A stretch of DNA of 21,656 nucleotides from Acholeplasmataceae bacterium (lineage in GTDB: Bacteria; Bacillota; Negativicutes; Acidaminococcales; Acidaminococcaceae). The stretch is from positions 1 through 21,656 of the forward strand of contig JAAYIB010000083.1 in assembly GCA_012744295.1 (NCBI GenBank), read 5' to 3'. The translations under genes were made by a program, and so were the position numbers. Numbering within the stretch: the first letter of the stretch is position 1; every line of letters starts with the position of its first letter. Positions 14,176 through 21,164 of this stretch are shown one piece after another. The notes under the pieces are model-generated. The model saw nothing but the letters and a program-made list of their open reading frames with translations, was not told where the DNA came from and did no database searches.

Positions 14176-16026
14176 ATGGATACCAATGAAAACTTTTCTT
14201 TGATTAGCGATAGCTTGTCATCAATTGTTTTTGAAGAAAAAGACCTTGAGCTTATCGCGAGCGAAGAAGTAATATCAGCGATAGTTACCACCGCCATAGA
14301 TCTTACTGTATCTGAATATGAATCTATTTCCGTAATCCTGGCTGAAAAGTTAGGCAAGCAAGTTACCCTGCAAAAGCTTGTTGAACCGTCGATTATCGGC
14401 GGCATCATCGTTAAAGTCGGCGACAAGGTTTTCGATGCAAGTTCAAGGCGACAACTGGAAAAAGTCAGTGCCTTGATGGGAAAGGTCCGCATCAACGAAC
14501 AGACCCTCGAAAAGCCTGCAGGCATTGCTGAAGCCTTAACTAAGGAAGTTCAGGATTACCAGGTAGATATCGATTTGGAAGAAGTCGGTGTTGTAGAAAA
14601 AGTTGGTGACGGTATTGCAACCGTAACCGGTATGCGCGGCGTAATGGCCGGAGAACTTGTTGAGCTCCCCGGCGGTGTCAGCGGCATGGTACAGAATTTA
14701 AGACCTCACGAGGTCGGCATAGTTCTGATGGGTGGAGACACCGCGGTCAAACAAGGCGACGAAGTACGACGTACCGGCCGCATCATGGAAGTCCCCGTAG
14801 GCGAGAAGATGCTTGGACGCATTGTCAACGCCCTCGGGGAGCCTCTCGACGGCAAAGGCGAAATCAAGGCCGACGCCGTACGCTGCATTGAATCTCCGGC
14901 ACCCGGTATAGCAGATCGTAAGTCTGTTGACGTTCCTCTGCAAACAGGTATCAAGGCTATCGACGCCCTGGTGCCGATCGGCCGCGGCCAGCGTGAGCTC
15001 ATCATCGGAGACCGCGGAACCGGCAAGACAGCCGTCGCGGTTGATACAATCATTAATCAAAAAGGTCTGGGTGTTATTTGCATTTACGTCGCCATCGGGC
15101 AAAAGACATCAACCGTTGCCCGTATCGCGCGTATCCTCGAACAACACGGCGCCCTTTCCTACACCATAATCGTAGCAGCAACGGCTGCAGACAGCGCCCC
15201 TTTGCAATATCTGGCTCCTTATACAGGCGTCACCATCGGCGAGCACTTCATGGATCAGGGCAAGGACGTCCTTTGCATTTATGACGACCTTTCCAAGCAT
15301 GCCGTTGCCTATCGTGCAATGAGCTTGCTGCTTCGCCGTCCTCCGGGCCGCGAAGCTTATCCCGGCGACGTTTTCTATTTGCACTCCCGCCTGCTGGAGC
15401 GCGCTGCCAGACGCAACGAGGCAGCCGGCGGCGGTTCAATCACCGCCCTGCCGATTATTGAAACTCTGGCCGGCGATGTCGGCGGCTATATTCCCACCAA
15501 CGTAATCTCGATTACGGACGGCCAGATTTATCTTGAAAGCGAGCTTTTCTATTCGGGCATACGTCCTGCTATCAACGTAGGTCTTTCCGTATCCCGTGTC
15601 GGTGGGTCAGCCCAAATCAAGGCAATGAAGTCGGTCGCCGGCACACTTCGTCTTGACCTTGCGCAATATCGAGAATTGGCGGCCTTTGCCCAATTCGGTT
15701 CCGATCTGGACAAGGCAACGAAAGCCCAGCTAGACCGCGGTGCCCGTATGACCGAAGTTTTGAAACAAGGCCAGTACGCTCCGCTGCCGGTTGAAAAGCA
15801 AGTTATGTCTCTCTACGCGGCTGCCAAAGGCTATATCGATGACATTCCCGTACATGACGTAACCCGTTTCGAGAAAGAGTTCCTGGCCTATCTTGCCGCA
15901 AATGCTCCCGAGCTCGGCGACTCAATCCGCACGGAAAAGAAAATTACCGACCAGACGGAAGCCGCTCTGAAAAAGATAATTAATACCTTCAAGGACACCT
16001 TTGCTGTTTCTGGCGAATCGAGGTGA
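14176..16026 (+). CDS. atpA: Fusion of delta-subunit C-terminal domain with F1 ATP synthase alpha subunit
   Basis: This 616-aa protein is about 110 residues longer than a normal alpha. Residues ~34-101 match the C-terminal domain of delta/OSCP: a predicted helix ending KLGKQVTL, then VEPSIIGGIIVKVGD, KVFDASSRRQLEKVSALM. After a short linker alpha begins near residue 113 with GIAEALTKEVQDYQ and LEEVGVVEKVGDGIATVTG. It is complete: Walker A GDRGTGKTA at about 278, LLLRRPPGREAYPGDVFYLHSRLLERAA, ITDGQIYLE, and SVSRVGGSAQ with the arginine finger. The ATG at 14176 has an almost perfect ribosome site, GGAGGTGAT. ATG 14476 (Met101) could give a nearly normal alpha but lacks a good site. The delta N-terminal domain, which usually binds the alpha N-termini, is encoded nowhere here. 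Residues 1-33 match nothing I know. Confidence 0.93.
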   Translation: MDTNENFSLISDSLSSIVFEEKDLELIASEEVISAIVTTAIDLTVSEYESISVILAEKLGKQVTLQKLVEPSIIGGIIVKVGDKVFDASSRRQLEKVSALMGKVRINEQTLEKPAGIAEALTKEVQDYQVDIDLEEVGVVEKVGDGIATVTGMRGVMAGELVELPGGVSGMVQNLRPHEVGIVLMGGDTAVKQGDEVRRTGRIMEVPVGEKMLGRIVNALGEPLDGKGEIKADAVRCIESPAPGIADRKSVDVPLQTGIKAIDALVPIGRGQRELIIGDRGTGKTAVAVDTIINQKGLGVICIYVAIGQKTSTVARIARILEQHGALSYTIIVAATAADSAPLQYLAPYTGVTIGEHFMDQGKDVLCIYDDLSKHAVAYRAMSLLLRRPPGREAYPGDVFYLHSRLLERAARRNEAAGGGSITALPIIETLAGDVGGYIPTNVISITDGQIYLESELFYSGIRPAINVGLSVSRVGGSAQIKAMKSVAGTLRLDLAQYRELAAFAQFGSDLDKATKAQLDRGARMTEVLKQGQYAPLPVEKQVMSLYAAAKGYIDDIPVHDVTRFEKEFLAYLAANAPELGDSIRTEKKITDQTEAALKKIINTFKDTFAVSGESR

Positions 16027-16032
16027 TGACTG

Positions 16033-16959
16033 ATGCCTACTCCACGCGAAATACACAGGCATATTAAGAGCGTCAAAAACATCCAGCAGATCACCAAGGC
16101 TATGAAGATGGTTGCTGCCGCTCGTTTGCGCCGTGCGCAGGAAAAAGCCGCATCAAGTCGCCCCTTCTCCGAAAAAGTTAAGGAACTTTTGGCTACAGCC
16201 GTCGCAGATAAGGCAACCATGAGCAACCTTGACTACGCCGAACATCCTCTGCTGATGGAAAGGCCGGTCAAGCGCAGTGGCTACATAGTCGTGAGCTCGG
16301 ACAAGGGCCTCGCTGGTGCGTACAATACGAACCTGTTGAAGCACGCCCTGGTTGAACTGATGGATCAGGATGACTATCTCCTGGTTACTGTCGGCCGCAA
16401 GGCGAAGGATTTCTTTTCCCGCCGCGGCTTCGACATTGAGGAAGTTTTCTTCGGGTTTTCCGACAAACCGGGTTATGAAGACGCTGACGATATTGCCCAT
16501 CTTGCAAAAAAGCTATTCACTACCGGTGATGTTGACGAAGTTATTTTGATTTATACACAGTTTAAGTCTGCTTTGTCGTTTACTCCTGTGTCGAAGAAGC
16601 TTTTACCGGTGGTGCCGCCTTCCCCCGTCAACGAGGCAAAACTCGATTACGAGCCTTTTGACGGAGAGGATGTACGCCCGGTTATGCAGGAATCTGAAAT
16701 CAGCGACGTGATTTTTGAGCCTTCGGCTAACGAAACCTTGAAATACTTAGTGCCGTATTATGTAAAGAACATTACATATGCAGCCTTGATGCAAGCGGCG
16801 GCCAGCGAACTGGGCGCACGTATGACGGCAATGTCTTCCGCGACTGACAACGCGAACGATTTGTTGAAGAGTCTGGAGCTCTCCTACAATAAGGCACGTC
16901 AAGCCGGTATAACCAGAGAAATAAATGAAATCGTTGGCGGAGCGGAAGCTCTGCAGTAA
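16033..16959 (+). CDS. atpG: F1 ATP synthase gamma subunit
   Basis: This 308-aa central-shaft subunit couples c-ring rotation to catalysis. The N-terminal helix (REIHRHIKSVKNIQQITKAM) and the C-terminal helix ending ARQAGITREINEIVGGAEAL are canonical, as is SDKGLAGAYN. It is some 15-20 residues longer than the usual ~290; the extra appears as an acidic, proline-containing loop at about residues 198-235, before FEPSANETLKYLVPYY. ATG 16033 follows GAGGTGATG, 6 nt after the stop of the alpha fusion. Confidence 0.96.
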   Translation: MPTPREIHRHIKSVKNIQQITKAMKMVAAARLRRAQEKAASSRPFSEKVKELLATAVADKATMSNLDYAEHPLLMERPVKRSGYIVVSSDKGLAGAYNTNLLKHALVELMDQDDYLLVTVGRKAKDFFSRRGFDIEEVFFGFSDKPGYEDADDIAHLAKKLFTTGDVDEVILIYTQFKSALSFTPVSKKLLPVVPPSPVNEAKLDYEPFDGEDVRPVMQESEISDVIFEPSANETLKYLVPYYVKNITYAALMQAAASELGARMTAMSSATDNANDLLKSLELSYNKARQAGITREINEIVGGAEALQ

Positions 16960-16979
16960 AATATGTGGGAGGGAAAACA

Positions 16980-18392
16980 TTGAATACTGGTAAAATAGTA
17001 CAAGTTGTTGGCCCTGTTATCGACATTGAATTCCCACCGAAGAGCCTCCCGGCTATTTATAACGCTATCAAAATTGACGGAGAAGTCGGCAACGGCAAAC
17101 AAATTCACCTGACCGCTGAAGTAATTCAGCACATCGGTGAAAGTGTCGTGCGTACGGTTGCCATGAGTTCTACCGACGGTCTTGTCCGCGGTATGGATGC
17201 GATAGATACCGGCGCGCCGATTACAGTTCCCGTCGGCGAAGGCACACTCGGTCGTATATTCAACGTATTGGGAGAAACAGTAGACCATGACGACAAACCG
17301 GTCGAAGCTGCTGACTTCTGGCCCATTCACAGGCCGGCCCCAAGCTTTGACAAACAGTCAACTACTACACAGATTCTGGAAACCGGCATCAAGGTCGTTG
17401 ACCTGATCGCGCCTTACTCCTTGGGTGGCAAGGTCGGTCTTTTCGGCGGCGCCGGTGTTGGCAAGACAGTTATCATCATGGAGCTTATCCATAACATCGC
17501 AACCGCGCACGGCGGTTTTTCCGTGTTCGCGGGCGTAGGTGAAAGGACACGTGAGGGCAACGACCTTTGGAATGAAATGAAGGAGTCCGGCGTTATCGAT
17601 AAGACGGCCCTTGTTTACGGGCAGATGAATGAACCGCCCGGAGCTCGTATGCGCGTCGGCCTTACCGGTCTGACCATGGCCGAGTACTTCCGTGACATCG
17701 GCGGCCAGGACGTTTTGCTCTTCGTAGACAACATTTTCCGTTTCATCCAGGCAGGTTCCGAGGTTTCGGCCCTGCTTGGACGTATGCCTTCGGCCGTTGG
17801 TTATCAGCCGACACTGGCTAACGACATCGGTGCTTTGCAGGAACGCATCACATCCACGACGACAGGTTCGATTACGTCCGTACAGGCTGTATACGTACCT
17901 GCGGACGACTTGACCGACCCTGCTCCTGCGGGAACCTTTGCCCACCTGGACGCCACAACGGTTCTTTCGCGTCAGATTGCCGAGCTTGGTATTTATCCCG
18001 CGGTTGATCCGCTCGATTCCACCAGCCGTATTCTTGACCCGCTAGTTATCGGCGAGGAACATTATGCGGTAGCCCGCGGCGTTCAGGCAATTCTGCAGCG
18101 CTACAAGGAACTGCAGGACATTATCGCGATACTCGGTATGGAAGAATTGAGCGAGGATGACAAAATTACTGTCGCACGTGCACGCAAGATTCAAAGATTC
18201 CTCAGCCAGGCGTTCTTTGTTGCAGAACAGTTTACCGGCACTCCCGGGCAGTATGTTCCGCTTAACGAAACAATACGCGGTTTCAAGGAAATTCTTGACG
18301 GCAAGCACGACGACCTGCCCGAGGGCGCGTTCTACATGGTTGGTTCCATCGATGACGCGGTTGCTAAAGCTAAGACCATGAAGGTGGATTGA
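16980..18392 (+). CDS. atpD: F1 ATP synthase beta subunit
   Basis: This 470-aa catalytic subunit makes ATP from ADP and phosphate. The start is taken as TTG at 16980 (MNTGKIVQVVGPVIDIEF) because GGGAGGG (16967-16973) lies 6 nt before it. A GTG at 16965 in the same frame lies on that ribosome site. Seen are Walker A GGAGVGKTV at about residues 156-164, the catalytic-Glu motif GVGERTREGNDLW, Walker B VLLFVDNIFRF, and SALLGRMPSAVGYQPTL. Length and motifs are ordinary, so the catalytic core is standard and the divergence lies in the stator and rotor parts of this enzyme. Confidence 0.97.
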   Translation: MNTGKIVQVVGPVIDIEFPPKSLPAIYNAIKIDGEVGNGKQIHLTAEVIQHIGESVVRTVAMSSTDGLVRGMDAIDTGAPITVPVGEGTLGRIFNVLGETVDHDDKPVEAADFWPIHRPAPSFDKQSTTTQILETGIKVVDLIAPYSLGGKVGLFGGAGVGKTVIIMELIHNIATAHGGFSVFAGVGERTREGNDLWNEMKESGVIDKTALVYGQMNEPPGARMRVGLTGLTMAEYFRDIGGQDVLLFVDNIFRFIQAGSEVSALLGRMPSAVGYQPTLANDIGALQERITSTTTGSITSVQAVYVPADDLTDPAPAGTFAHLDATTVLSRQIAELGIYPAVDPLDSTSRILDPLVIGEEHYAVARGVQAILQRYKELQDIIAILGMEELSEDDKITVARARKIQRFLSQAFFVAEQFTGTPGQYVPLNETIRGFKEILDGKHDDLPEGAFYMVGSIDDAVAKAKTMKVD

Positions 18393-18396
18393 TTGC

Positions 18397-18819
18397 ATGG
18401 CTAAATTGATGCAATTGGAAATCGTGACTCCGGATAAGTCGCTGTTAAAACTTGATGACGTATCCTACGTGCTTGCTGAAACGGTAATGGGACCGATTGG
18501 CATTCTGGCCAATCATGCCCCGCTGATCGGCACTTTGCTCGAAGCGCCTTTAAAATACCGCTGTGAGGACGGCAAGGATCGTTTCATCTTTGTTGATGCC
18601 GGCTTTATGGAAGTTAACAATAACAAGGTTACTATTCTCAGCGCTGCCGCGGAGAATGCCGAGGCAATCGATGTCCGGCGTGCCGAGGCGGCAGAGGCCA
18701 GAGCGTTGAAACACATTGAAAAACCGGACCCAACAGTAGATTTGGAGGTCATTGGCAGGAATCTGCGCAGGGCGCGGGGACGACTGAAAACAGTCAGCCT
18801 GGCCAGGGGCAACAGATAA
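18397..18819 (+). CDS. atpC: F1 ATP synthase epsilon subunit
   Basis: This 140-aa shaft-foot and inhibitory subunit has an N-terminal beta-sandwich with MGPIGILANHAPLIGTL and FIFVDAGFMEVNNNKVTIL. The C-terminal helical pair runs from about residue 88 and contains RRAEAAEARALKHI. Length is normal, so the two-helix inhibitory domain is retained. The ATG at 18397 lies 4 nt after atpD's stop. It is the last gene of the operon. Confidence 0.95.
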   Translation: MAKLMQLEIVTPDKSLLKLDDVSYVLAETVMGPIGILANHAPLIGTLLEAPLKYRCEDGKDRFIFVDAGFMEVNNNKVTILSAAAENAEAIDVRRAEAAEARALKHIEKPDPTVDLEVIGRNLRRARGRLKTVSLARGNR

Positions 18820-18838
18820 CCTGAGCTTTGTTTTAGAG

Positions 18839-18876
18839 GCAAGAATCCTATATTAATCGGGATTCTTGCTTTTTTT
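18839..18876 (+). terminator. Rho-independent terminator of the atp operon
   Basis: GCAAGAATCC (18839-18848) pairs perfectly with GGATTCTTGC (18860-18869), followed by seven T's (18870-18876). Confidence 0.93.
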
Positions 18877-18902
18877 CATGTCGGCAGCAACAAAAGCATA
18901 GG

Positions 18903-18931
18903 TTGTAAAATTATTCTGATTTGGGTATAAT
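18903..18931 (+). promoter_or_regulatory. Strong promoter for the 60-aa coiled-coil gene
   Basis: TTGTAA (18903-18908), a 17-nt spacer and perfect TATAAT (18926-18931). Its -35 region is an exact 15-nt copy of that of the atp operon promoter. Confidence 0.75.
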
Positions 18932-18980
18932 TATATTAATAGACTATAACGACAGGAATAATGCAGAGGAGGATTAGTGT

Positions 18981-19163
18981 ATGGAAGACATCTTGGGTTC
19001 TGTCGCTGGCAATAAAATGGGTCAATTGAGGCAGGAAATAGCGGATTTGAGAAAAATATTGGCAAAAATTGATGATCCGGACAAAATTGCTACAATTAAA
19101 AAGGAAATCAACGAAAAGGAAACCTACTACAACATTCTTGCTGACCGTGCACGAACGAAATAG
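18981..19163 (+). CDS. Small hypothetical coiled-coil protein (60 aa)
   Basis: I do not recognise this protein. It is supported as a gene by a near-consensus promoter 50 nt upstream, a GAGGAGG ribosome site about 8 nt before the ATG, and a hairpin terminator 10 nt after the stop. After an eleven-residue N-terminus the sequence is charged and helical, with heptad-like spacing of Leu/Ile (MGQLRQEIADLRKILAKI, then DPDKIATIKKEINEKE). It is probably a short helical hairpin or coiled-coil with a turn at Asp-Asp-Pro-Asp. There is no signal peptide and there are no membrane segments or cysteines. It lies just after the ATP synthase operon, but nothing links it functionally to that enzyme. Confidence 0.8.
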   Translation: MEDILGSVAGNKMGQLRQEIADLRKILAKIDDPDKIATIKKEINEKETYYNILADRARTK

Positions 19164-19173
19164 GCTCATTGTT

Positions 19174-19201
19174 GAAAAGCACGTCTGATGATGTGCTTTT
19201 C
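19174..19201 (+). terminator. Hairpin terminator after the 60-aa gene
   Basis: GAAAAGCAC (19174-19182) pairs with GTGCTTTTC (19193-19201), a perfect 9-bp stem with a T-rich 3' side. The tail (TTCGATTTG) is only fairly T-rich, so some read-through into the next gene is expected. Confidence 0.65.
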
Positions 19202-19251
19202 TTCGATTTGTAGTTCTTCGGTAAACAGCCGTTTAAAAAGGAGAGGTTCTT

Positions 19252-19722
19252 TTGGAACAAATACTGGTTCACCTTGTCAAAGGGCTTTTGGGCGCAGGGC
19301 TGGCCTATTGGGTTTACAGGGACTGTACCAAGAAAAGGATGAGACATACCAACGTGTGGATTATCGGCACCTTCGTCTTTCCTCCCATAGCTTTTGCCTA
19401 TTATCTTTACCAGATGACGGCAGGCAGAAAGACGGAGCTTTCGATGAAGCAAAAGTTCGAAATGGAGCTGCGCCGCCAGACCGAGCAATGGAAGAAAACG
19501 GTAGCCGAAGAGCGCAGGCAGATGGAACTCTTGAAAAAGCGCGAACAGGAAAAAAACAAGCTGACTCTGGAGGAAATCGAAAGCATCAAGGCCGAGCGAC
19601 TGGCCATGAAGGCCAAACGCCTGAAGGAGCTGGAGGAAGAAAGGCGTCTGCAGCAGGAAGAGATTGCGAAGAAAATGAGAATCAGTACCGACGCGGCCAA
19701 CAACATGAAAATGTTCGAATAG
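19252..19722 (+). CDS. Hypothetical two-helix membrane protein with long cytoplasmic coiled-coil
   Basis: I do not recognise this 156-aa protein by function. TTG 19252 follows AAGGAGAGG at a good distance. Two membrane helices are visible at residues ~5-22 (VHLVKGLLGAGLAYWVY) and ~33-54 (NVWIIGTFVFPPIAFAYYLY), joined by a basic Cys-Thr-Lys-Lys-Arg loop. The short hairpin with a GTFxFPP motif recalls many small bacterial inner-membrane proteins of unknown role. From residue ~60 to 150 the chain is a highly charged, Glu/Lys/Arg-rich continuous helix with no prolines, a likely coiled-coil. No strong promoter was found, so it may depend on read-through. Its position ahead of murA and mreB/mbl suggests an envelope-related role, but that is only context. 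Another frame overlaps it (19188-19835) and looks like a shadow. Confidence 0.82.
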   Translation: MEQILVHLVKGLLGAGLAYWVYRDCTKKRMRHTNVWIIGTFVFPPIAFAYYLYQMTAGRKTELSMKQKFEMELRRQTEQWKKTVAEERRQMELLKKREQEKNKLTLEEIESIKAERLAMKAKRLKELEEERRLQQEEIAKKMRISTDAANNMKMFE

Positions 19723-19728
19723 AATCGG

Positions 19729-19769
19729 TCCGGGCGTCCGCCACCTTTACAGCGGCTGCCCGGATTTTT
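19729..19769 (+). terminator. Terminator after the coiled-coil membrane protein gene
   Basis: TCCGGGC...CCGC (19729-19741) pairs with GCGG...GCCCGGA (19752-19764) with a 2x2 internal mismatch, then five T's (19765-19769). Confidence 0.75.
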
Positions 19770-19786
19770 GGCATTTCGAACCAGGA

Positions 19787-19816
19787 TTGCCAAAGTTGTG
19801 GACATGGTGATAGAAT
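19787..19816 (+). promoter_or_regulatory. Promoter for murA
   Basis: TTGCCA (19787-19792), an 18-nt spacer and TAGAAT (19811-19816) preceded by TGA, an extended -10. The leader is about 60 nt. Confidence 0.55.
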
Positions 19817-19880
19817 AAATAAGATACAAACTTAAAAATTACGCTTCATTTGATAGAGATGGGCCTTGGGAGGAAAATTT

Positions 19881-21140
19881 GTGGAAAAACTTATAATCAG
19901 AGGCGGCAGGCGGCTGGCGGGCACCGTTAAAACTAGCGGCGCCAAGAATGCGGTTCTGCCGATCATAGCGGCTTCAATTCTGGGCAGGACGCCCAGCCGG
20001 CTTGAGGAAATTCCTGATCTGGAAGACGTCCGTACAATCTGTTCGGTGCTTAAGTGCCTTGGCATCAGGATCTGCACTGAGGAAAAAGGCGTACTGACAA
20101 TTGACAGCAGCGAGATAACTTCCTGCGAAGCGCCTTATGAACTCGTCCGCAGCATGCGCGCGTCCTTTCTCGTCATGGGACCGCTCCTTGCGCGTAAGGG
20201 CCATGCCAGAATTTCCCAGCCCGGAGGCTGCGCGATCGGGACTCGTCCGATTGATATCCACCTGAAGGGCTTCGAAGCTTTGGGAGTAAAAATCGAAAGC
20301 GGCCACGGCTTTATCGAGGCAACGGCACCGAACGGACTTGTCGGCACGACGATTTATCTTGACTTCCCCAGCGTTGGCGCGACCGAAAACCTGATGATGG
20401 CCGCTTCTATGGCCGAGGGCGTGACAATAATCGAGAACGCCGCTCAGGAGCCTGAAATTGTCGACCTGGCGAATTACCTGAACGTAATGGGTGCCAAGGT
20501 GCGCGGAGCCGGTACAAGCGTACTGCATATCAGCGGCGTCAGAGAGCTCAAAGGTGCCGAACATACGGTAATTCCCGACAGGATAGAGGCCGGAACCTAT
20601 ATGGTGGCTGCGGCAATGACAGGAGGCGACGTACGCGTGGAGAATGTCCTGTGCGAGCACTTGAAACCTCTGATCGCGAAGCTCAGGGAAGCGGGTGCGG
20701 CGGTTTACGAAGATATCGGCGGCGTCCGTGTCGTCGGAGCCGAAAAGGTAAAGGCAATTACGATCAAGACGCTCCCTTACCCCGGTTTTCCGACGGATAT
20801 GCAGGCCCAGGTAATGGCGCTGATGACGATTGCCGAAGGCAGGAGTCTCGTCACGGAAACCGTCTTTGAGAACAGGTTCATGCATGTCGAGGAATTGATT
20901 CGCATGGGTGCCGATATCCATACAGAGGGACGCAGCGCCACCGTGCAGGGCGTGCCGAAATTGATGGGCTGCCAGGTGCGGGCGACCGACCTCAGGGCAG
21001 GAGCCGCGATGATTCTGGCCGGGCTTGTGGCAGAAGGCGTTACCGAAATAGGGGACATTTACCATATTGACCGCGGCTACGAGGAGATTGTCGCCAAGCT
21101 CTGCAGTCTTGGCGCGGATATCACGCGGCAAACAGTCTAA
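19881..21140 (+). CDS. murA: UDP-N-acetylglucosamine 1-carboxyvinyltransferase
   Basis: This 419-aa enzyme performs the first committed step of peptidoglycan synthesis, adding enolpyruvate from PEP to UDP-GlcNAc. The GTG at 19881 follows GGGAGGA; a TTG at 19866 lies on that ribosome site and is not chosen. Motifs are KTSGAKNAVLP (usually KISGAKNA), the catalytic loop QPGGCAIGTRPIDIHLKGFEAL with the fosfomycin-target Cys, DFPSVGATENLMMAA, DRIEAGTYM, and PGFPTDMQAQVMAL. Length matches the family. It is followed 24 nt later by an mreB/mbl gene, tying precursor synthesis to the elongation machinery. In sporulating Firmicutes spoIID and others lie between; here they are missing. Confidence 0.97.
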   Translation: MEKLIIRGGRRLAGTVKTSGAKNAVLPIIAASILGRTPSRLEEIPDLEDVRTICSVLKCLGIRICTEEKGVLTIDSSEITSCEAPYELVRSMRASFLVMGPLLARKGHARISQPGGCAIGTRPIDIHLKGFEALGVKIESGHGFIEATAPNGLVGTTIYLDFPSVGATENLMMAASMAEGVTIIENAAQEPEIVDLANYLNVMGAKVRGAGTSVLHISGVRELKGAEHTVIPDRIEAGTYMVAAAMTGGDVRVENVLCEHLKPLIAKLREAGAAVYEDIGGVRVVGAEKVKAITIKTLPYPGFPTDMQAQVMALMTIAEGRSLVTETVFENRFMHVEELIRMGADIHTEGRSATVQGVPKLMGCQVRATDLRAGAAMILAGLVAEGVTEIGDIYHIDRGYEEIVAKLCSLGADITRQTV

Positions 21141-21164
21141 ATTTGAAACATGGAGCGAAAAACT

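Noticed and set aside
14040..14180. The delta-alpha fusion as a frameshift or assembly artefact joining two normal genes
   Set aside because: A frameshift would leave the delta N-terminal coding sequence nearby, but the 126-nt gap is far too short for it and has no matching frame. The fusion start has an excellent ribosome site.
19188..19835. 215-aa plus-strand frame overlapping the coiled-coil membrane protein gene
   Set aside because: It runs through the 60-aa gene's terminator and the downstream terminator. Its sequence is the +1/+2 shadow of the Glu/Lys-rich coding region, whereas the 156-aa frame has membrane helices and a good ribosome site.
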